Both the position numbers and the translations under genes were made by a program. This document shows positions 57,562-64,000 of a stretch of 64,000 nucleotides of DNA, one piece after another. The stretch is from Hexactinellida sp. DTS-2022 (lineage: Eukaryota > Porifera > Hexactinellida). Below the pieces are notes generated by a model. The model was given only the letters and a program-made list of their open reading frames with translations, made no database searches and had not been told where the DNA came from. The DNA is taken from contig JAPNXP010000003.1 in NCBI GenBank assembly GCA_028753945.1, forward strand, positions 4,650,001-4,714,000. Direction: 5' to 3'. How positions within the stretch are numbered: the first letter of the stretch is position 1; each line of letters opens with the position of its first letter.

Positions 57562-58330
57562 GCACAGCGCAATATATTTTCAGTCAGTGTGATAGCGAGG
57601 TAATTAGCTCTCTTTATAACCTTTATAACGAAGCTATAAAGAGAGCTAATGACGTCAGAACAGGAGTCTGTGTTGTGTTTTGTTCTCTGTTATTATAATT
57701 GATCCTTTTGAAGAGCTGAGTAGATCAATAACGAGTGAAATGTATAATAACAGTGGAGAAAATGGGCTGAGGTGCCTATTATATACTTGTGTAATACAAT
57801 ACCACTTAGCTGATAACTACATGATGTAATTACAGAAATGCACGAGCTGTAATTGATAAGTCATTATTAATGAATATAAACTAATTCGTTTGTTTGTTCT
57901 CTAATTCCCTAATTATCGATGTTCACTAAGGTCCATGGGGTTCGCTTGTCCTATGGGGACTATTAAGAGAATAGACAGTACCTATAAAACAAGTTATCAA
58001 ATATTAATATGTAAGATATAGAATTACTGCCTCGTAAATATTATTAGAATTACTATTATTTGTAGTGAAAATGTGATAACTATTATTAATTGGACACAGG
58101 AGTATTAAAAATTAACCAAATTTCTAACAAATACACGATGCCTCTCTGTAGGAACCTATGCCAAGAATGAGCAGTTTTGTACCACACTGTAAACTAGCCA
58201 TATCATTTTAACAAAGTTATCGCTAAACAAATGCATTTTTAATTGTACGGAAATTTGCCGTGGAATAATTGCTCCCAAATCCAACAATTCCATGGCAATT
58301 ATTCGGATTAAAATAACTTCATATATATGC
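57562..58330. other. AT-rich spacer with hairpin
   Basis: A hairpin at 57607-57654 has a 16-bp stem (ATTAGCTCTCTTTATA and its exact inverse). No gene. Confidence 0.5.
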
Positions 58331-58502
58331 AAGTCCAAACGCGTTTCGACTAGTCCAAATGCGTTTCCAATCTTATTTATTTATCATGGGTATTTATTAA
58401 GTCAACTGTAAATAAATTAAATATCTAATTAGCTTAATGAGCAGAAATATATCTTGTAATATTTAATCTAATTGAGAAATATCATTTATTTATTGACAAT
58501 TA

Positions 58503-60459
58503 CAGTGGAACCTCAGAATTACGACCACCCATGGGACCAAAAATATGGCCGTAATTTCGGGGTGCTCGTATTTCTGAAACTTATTAAAATTTTCTAGCCT
58601 ATTATTTATGAAATATTTAATTAATTATATAATTAATATTATTAATTTAATTATTTCATAATTGAATCCAACTTAGATTGTTTACAATTTTCTGTGAATA
58701 CTTGAATAGCCTTTTGATTTATCTTGTCTACAAGAGAAGCGATTACACTATATTCCTCTGTCATAGATTGCTCTTTTAAGAAATATTGGATATTTTGGAC
58801 AAAGCATCTCCAATGAAGCTTTCTCAATTTCTGGCGGTTGGATTGTTTCTTCTTCATCAGAGATAAATACTCATCATTTTCCTTTCGCGTCAAATTCTCC
58901 AGAATGCGTGATTCCCAATCTCCTTCTAAATTATCCGTAATTGGAATTTCTTCATTAATTAATGCAAGCATATACCTGGGGATCTATAGAGATATTATCG
59001 CAGATGTTTCGGTACGTGGCTATTTTGAGCAATTCACCAACTGTTTCAATGTCTTTTTCTTCTTCATCATTATGTACTACGTCATTCTGATCGAATCTTA
59101 GCCCACATCTTGAAATACACTTTTGCGCAGTAATGAGACGTACTTCTTTGAGAGCAGTTGCTATCCATCGACAAGCATCCAGGATGTTAATTCTTCGAGC
59201 AATTGTTTCTGCGGAATTGTTGTCCTTAATATGACTAAGCACACGCCGGAGAAGCAGTTTCCGATAGTGTAGCTTCAGGTTCTGGATAATACCCTGATCA
59301 AGTGGCTGTAGAACGGACGTAGTATTTGCGGCTAAAAATACCAATTTAATGTTGGTTAGGAAATCTACTGGAGGATGGCAGGGAGCATTGTCAAAGAATA
59401 ATAAGATATGCCGATCCTGAGTACGCATTCTTGTGTCAAATACGTTTGGTATGTTGGAATATTCTTGAAGCATCTTGGATTTAAAGAGTGGCCAATAATA
59501 AATGGTCGCTCAAATTCTCCTAATGCATTTACACATAGCAAACAAGTTATTCGATGTTTTGAGCGTTTCCCACCAGTACGGTCATTTGCTCGAGCATGCA
59601 TAGTTTTGTTTGGAAGAGCACGATAAAATATTGAAAATATCACGTGGTTGGTAACCACACCATATAAAAGGTAATTTTTATTTTCAATTAATTACAGTGT
59701 TCTCATCAACTGATCCTCGTTCTCCACTCATTTTCCCACACGCCAAGTTATGACGCTGATCAAACCGACAAAGCCATCCATTAGATGCCTTAAATTCATT
59801 TATACATAGAGATGTTGCAAATTATAATGCTTTTTCTTGAATCATTGGTCCAGAGATCGGTATATTCATTGACGAGCGCATTGAAACCAATCCCACATAG
59901 CAGTGTCTAATACACTGTCTATAATATTACACTCGTTTGAATAGCAATGCCTCTTTCTTTCCCCTTGCCTATTTTCTCAAAAGCAGCCAAGTATTCAGCT
60001 TTTCGCTTTAGTATAGATGCTACCTGGGTTTTACCAATTTTATATTTTTCTGCCAATTGACACTGAGAGTTCTTAATTAGTTAAAATTTCTTCTTAAGAT
60101 TGAGTTCATTTCTTTTAGATAGAATTGAACATTGAACCTTTCACGGCGTGACATGCCAACAAGCGAATCTTCTTCTTGAACAAAGCAATGGGTTTTATCA
60201 TGAAACACCGATACTGTATTGTTATATAGGCGGGCTGTGTTGTTATTTCAGAACCGATTTATGCTTGACTAAATTCAATCAAAAGATAAATAATAGCAAC
60301 TGTGCCCAATCATAACAGTCTTTCACAAGACAATATTTCTGCTTTGTAGTATACTGCTCTTAGATTTGTGTTCAGTTACGATTGGATTTAAAGTAAAGTT
60401 ACATTATATTTATATTAAAATATCTCAATTCCCAAATTATACAGAGGTATGGAGTAATT
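58503..60459 (-). mobile_element. Decayed pogo/Tigger transposon
   Basis: The terminus TA-CAGTGGAACCTCAGAATT at 58501 is followed by GACCACCCATGGGACC. The opposite terminus is barely recognisable near 60440-60459 (CAGAGGTATGGAGTA). The transposase pseudogene is on the minus strand. Confidence 0.7.
58651..60155 (-). pseudogene. Tigger (CENPB-like/DDE) transposase pseudogene
   Basis: Read on the minus strand, it starts MSRRERFNVQF at 60155. A helix-turn-helix follows (QLAEKYKIGKTQVASILKRK). A CENPB-type second DNA-binding region is broken by stops (NGWLCRF-type text near 59770). DDE core pieces follow: IFYRALPNKTM at about 59630 with the first Asp lost; then, after a frameshift near 59400-59470, LLFFDNAPCHPP and FLAANTTSVLQPLDQGIIQN. 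The last piece, 58651-58971, holds the C-terminus. Frame breaks make it inactive. Confidence 0.85.
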
Positions 60460-60652
60460 TATTAGAATTAGATTAAATATTACAAGAATAACAAGATATA
60501 TTTCTGCTCATTAAGCTAATTAGATATTCAATTTATTTACAGTTGACTTAATAAATGATGATAAATAAATAAGATTGGAAACGCATTTGGACTAGTCGAA
60601 ACGCGTTTGGACTGGAAACGCGTTTGGACTGGAAACGCGTTTGGACTGCAAC

Positions 60653-61132
60653 ATGTATAATATAGTGGGATTCATGTAATAAAGCAATGCGAAAATTTCA
60701 CATATTTGCATTTTAATATTAATATGCGAACTTGCTACTAGAGTAAAATGCTCGCTTGGAATTTAAAAGTAATTAAATTGAGCAATTGATATAATGCGAA
60801 CACACTGTATTATGTTGTATAATATTACTCCAAAAGTAAAATTGCATGAATGGATAATATATCACTTTTATGTAGCATCACAAATATAACCCTGGTTTAT
60901 AACCAGCCAGTAAGTATGTTGCTAAAATGATAAAGGTATAAAATAATTATTAATTATTAAAGTGAAAGTAAGCTCTCCACTTATTCCTAGTTCCCACACA
61001 ACTGGACAACTTGGTGGACAACACAACTGGACAAAATAAATAGACACTAATCCATAGTTATAAGAAGCAATTGGAACATGATCCTTTAATAGTGGATTCT
61101 CGTTAGTACCAACACGGATAAGGTAAATATCG
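60653..61132. other. AT-rich spacer with a family B end
   Basis: About 61090-61130 (GTGGATTCTCGTTAGTACCA) is a truncated family B Tigger-type end. No gene. Confidence 0.45.
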
Positions 61133-61139
61133 GTTAAGT

Positions 61140-62384
61140 CATGGCCTACTTAATATACGGCTAGATATGTCACCGAGAAGCAGGGTTGCCAATCCAATCC
61201 AATCGAGAAGATTTTCGATTGCCGATTGCTGCATTTTTCATCGATTGGATTATCGGTTGGATTGCAGCATTTTTTATCAATTGGATTGTCGATTGGATTG
61301 GTTCGATTTTTATCGATTGGATTGCAATCGATGAATTTTCATCAATTTTTTCTATAGTTTGTTTTTTCAATTTCTAAATAATGCCAAAATTTAAAATGCT
61401 AAATTGCTCGTCAATTAAACCCAATAATATATGTTTTAAGTTGGAACATATTATGAAACATAACTCTTTTAGATATAATACTGAGGAGTGAGGAGTAAAC
61501 GATCGAAAAAAATCGGAGAAACAATCCAAAAAAATCGATGATATTTTGGATTGTCGATAGCGATTGGATTGTCATCCGAATAATCAATTGTCCAAATTTG
61601 GATTGCCGATTGCCCAAATTTGGCTCGATTGGATTGGATTGTCGATTGGATTGGATTGGATTGGCAACCCTGCCGAGAAGGCCATAAAACGAGAAGGCCA
61701 GTTTCTAATTTTCATTTTAGGATAAACTATGCCTCATATTGTTGTTATTTGGGTTGTATATGGGGTAATCAACCATTGCGAGTCCATTAGAACCACTTTT
61801 GAGAATCTCAGATTTGTGGTTAAGCTGTTTAGGCGCAATTTAATGATGACGGTAACAATTTATGGTAAATGAAAAATTTTCAAATATCATAAATTTCAGG
61901 TTCTTCCTATTTTCTAATAATTTTATAATAGGAATACTAATATAGGGATATATTTCATACCCCAAAGACTACTAAATCACAAAATGGCGACATTTAAAAA
62001 AGATTTATTAAGCAACCACATGCTAAAATACAAGTAGTACCCGAATTAAAACTTACTATTTTTGTACATAAAACGTTTATAATTCAGAAAATGTATTCTA
62101 AGTATATTAGCAAATTATTTTCATTTTTTCGCAGTTTTTTAGACTCGAATTTTACATTTTTGTATATTTGTGGTGTCATCATTAAATGGCGCCTAAACAG
62201 CTTAACCACAAATCTGAGATTCTCAAAAGTGGTTCTAATGGACCCGCAATGGTTGATTACCCCATATGCAACCCAAATAACAACAATAGGAGGCATAGTT
62301 TATCCAAAATGAAAATTAGAAACTGGCCTTCTCGTTTTATGACCTTCTCGGTGACATATCTAGCCGTATATTAAGTAGGCCATG
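61140..62384. mobile_element. P-like long-TIR MITE, copy 2, with nested hAT
   Basis: Termini CATGGCCTACTTAATATACG and inverted. The 7-bp direct repeat GTTAAGT flanks it (61133-61139, 62385-62391), the same length as for the P element at 38998. It is in the opposite orientation to copy 1 at 36546. The left arm is split by a hAT-like insertion. Confidence 0.85.
61181..61672. mobile_element. hAT-like MITE built of CCAAT/ATTGG repeats
   Basis: TIRs CAGGGTTGCCAATCC and inverted GGATTGGCAACCCTG. The perfect 8-bp duplication CCGAGAAG flanks it (61173-61180, 61673-61680). Inside are arrays of GATTGGATTG. An open frame (61186-61377) only reflects this repeat. Confidence 0.92.
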
Positions 62385-62486
62385 GTTAAGTTAAGGTAAG
62401 GTAAACAAGGATTTAATTAATTCCCCTAACCTATACGAATAAAATTCGAAGGTCCCAGGTGTTTGTATCGTATTCTACTCTACATT

Positions 62487-62625
62487 AAAATATAGTGAAT
62501 GCCGGTTAAAAGAAAATCGTCGCGAACTGTATATAATGTTCTTATAGCGAGCATAAATTATATAGGGGTACAGTGGATGCTGGATATAAGAACAGCGGTT
62601 ATAAGAATATGTCGGATATACAGTA
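62487..62625. mobile_element. Two partial Tigger-type MITEs, family C
   Basis: TAGTGAATGCCGGTTAAAAG at the left, then a second start CAGTGGATGCTGGATATAAG at 62571. Both relate to 26602-26698. Confidence 0.55.
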
Positions 62626-63243
62626 ATCACATTCTACTGGGAAATGGTTGCCATATACCCTATATAATTTACTAGCCGAGTACCCGCGCTTCGCCGCGGT
62701 ATTCAAATTCACGGGATGTCTTATAATATGTAAATAATCATATTTACATATGTTATCGATAGTATTACTAATAGCCGAAGTGCCGCCCTCCGCCACAAAA
62801 AGGCTTCTTGCTAGTTCCTGCAAAATATCATTATGTTCCAACGAACTTGTTATATCTGTACCTCTTTAGTGGTATTACCACTTGGGAAGTACAGAAGATA
62901 ACTGTATATTCGAAGTATCATTTGTCAGTATTGGGGCTTAGTGTTTTAAAAATGAAACTTGAAATTTACGTGCTTCCTGACCTGACAGTACCCAGAATTG
63001 TGCAGGGAAAATTAATCTGTCCTGTATAGTTAGATTATTTGTAAGCTGTGAATTCCAGTTGGTTAGTATGTTGTTATGTTTTCCCTCTGTATTATGTCAT
63101 GGTGTCCTAGTTCTGGCATGGATTACGATATCTGATGAATCAGATATATAAAGTGATTCCAGTGGGTTAGTTAGCATTCGTTGCTACGAATAGCTGCAGT
63201 AGCTGCTCTATTTCTTTCGAGGCGCAGTTCTCTCTGCTCCTCG
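62626..63243. other. Spacer with a GCGCTTCGCCGCGG box
   Basis: At 62671-62702, CTAGCCGAGTACCCGCGCTT precedes CGCCGCGG, and 62773-62800 has a related GCCGAAGTGCCGCCCTCC. These look like termini of an unidentified repeat. No supported gene. Confidence 0.35.
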
Positions 63244-63251
63244 CATTCGTC

Positions 63252-63463
63252 CAGGGTTTCATCTATACCCCCCCTCAGGGGGGGGTTAGCCCCCCCCTGA
63301 AATTATTTTTTGAGAAAAAAGACCCCCCTGAGATTTTTTCTGACCCCCCTCTCAGGGGGGGGGTTTAATTAACTATAGCGAAATGTAAATTACCCCCCCC
63401 CCCCCTGACTTCAATTGGACTTCGTTAACCCCCCCCTGAGGTGAAAGTCTAGATCCATCACTG
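63252..63463. mobile_element. hAT MITE with C/G homopolymer tracts
   Basis: Ends CAGGGTTTCATC and inverted GATCCATCACTG. The perfect 8-bp duplication CATTCGTC flanks it (63244-63251, 63464-63471). Runs of C and G alternate inside and can pair. Confidence 0.87.
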
Positions 63464-63563
63464 CATTCGTCGTCTCGTTTAGTCGCTTTCCTGCTGTATT
63501 GCATCTTGTTTTGGAATCGTTGGACACATGCGAACGTTCCTTGAGTGGCATTTTTTATGATTT

Positions 63564-63675
63564 GAAATATGACGGATGTGTAATGTGTAATATAACGGAT
63601 GTGTAATGTGTAATATAACGGATATGTAATATGACGAATATGTAATATGACGGATGTGAAATGTGAAATATGTTA
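63564..63675. repeat. Degenerate tandem repeat ATRTGACGGATGTGTAATGT
   Basis: Around six units built from AATATRACGGATGTG and TAATGTGTAATATAAC words lie head to tail. No gene. Confidence 0.65.
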
Positions 63676-64000
63676 AAAATATTGTAAACAGTTGTATTAA
63701 TATTACGGGCACCATAGGAATGAGACTATTGACAACTCAATGCAAGCTGAAATTTTATTGGTTAAATCATATCAGCTATAGCAAGGGACATTCAATTCTT
63801 GTTTTCTTTCATACACAATTAACCCATTGAATTATAGACCAATAAAACTCGAGTCAGAATAATGTGAGAACTCTGCAATCTGATAGGTAAAGGTCGGTAC
63901 CCTCGCAAAGTGTGAAAAATATGCATGTGGTAAATTGCAAATTATGCATTATGTTGACTTTAAAATATCATATTTGGATTCCTCATACACTAAAACCTAG
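63676..64000. other. AT-rich end of window
   Basis: Nothing recognised. Confidence 0.5.

Larger units (their letters stand above)
58331..60652. mobile_element. Foldback element with 17-bp tandem ends
   Basis: About 145 bp at 58331-58475 recurs inverted at 60466-60605. The outer parts carry the unit AGTCCAAACGCGTTTCC, repeated in tandem on the right (60575-60652). A decayed Tigger occupies the loop. No target duplication was found. Confidence 0.72.

Noticed and set aside
61186..61377. Open frame rich in DWI/GWI/NWI words
   Set aside because: It is the translation of the ATTGG repeat array in the nested hAT element, not a protein gene.
1..64000. tRNA or rRNA genes
   Set aside because: I looked for the T-loop GTTCGA/GTTCAA contexts with flanking stems. 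Hits such as that near 20395 lie in MITEs and do not fold as tRNA. A tRNAscan-SE run would settle this.

Overview
The window looks like nuclear DNA of an AT-rich eukaryote, most likely an animal. The transposon superfamilies present (hAT-type, FLYWCH-MULE, THAP/P, pogo-Tigger, PIF/Harbinger-like), three MAPKAP-kinase-like genes and an NHL-repeat relic fit an invertebrate such as a sponge, but no sequence here fixes the species. No bacterial gene layout, rRNA, tRNA or CRISPR array was seen.

Genes are few, short and apparently intronless. Four kinase ORFs occur: an inverted, convergent pair sharing a 934-bp, 99.6 %-identical GC-rich block (2814-3815 + and 10176-11174 -), a kinase with a Ser-rich tail (22404-23588) and a compact kinase (44553-45431). 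All four keep the Lys/Glu/HRD/D-[FL]-G/APE set and a Thr-Pro activation-loop motif typical of MAPK-activated kinases (MK2/MK3/MK5). A seven-helix membrane protein of unknown family is at 37778-38920. All five of these genes have a TATA box 53-69 bp upstream of the ATG.

Most of the rest is transposon-derived. There is an apparently intact MULE (47742-49695, FLYWCH + DDE transposase, tandem-repeat inverted ends, perfect 9-bp target duplication) and a 57-bp miniature made only of its ends (46993-47049). A decayed MULE with about 85-bp TIRs and a RING-finger relic lies at 13698-16528, a decayed THAP/P element at 38998-41466, and a decayed Tigger at about 58503-60459 inside a larger foldback. At least a dozen hAT-like miniature elements are present, most with readable 8-bp target duplications, plus two long-TIR P-like MITEs (36546-37335, 61140-62384), three PIF/Harbinger-like MITEs and many short Tigger-type MITEs in several TIR families. 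Nesting and reciprocal empty sites allow relative dating.

Layout: 1-11 kb inverted kinase pair and AT-rich spacer; 11-20 kb dense nested transposons; 20-26 kb kinase 2 and a long-TIR element; 26-31.5 kb almost featureless; 31.5-36 kb repeats and an NHL pseudogene; 36-42 kb P-type elements and the 7TM gene; 42-46 kb kinase 3; 46-50 kb MULE; 50-58 kb repeats; 58-64 kb Tigger, foldbacks and MITEs. The kinases may act downstream of MAPKs, but nothing in the window shows the genes acting as one pathway.
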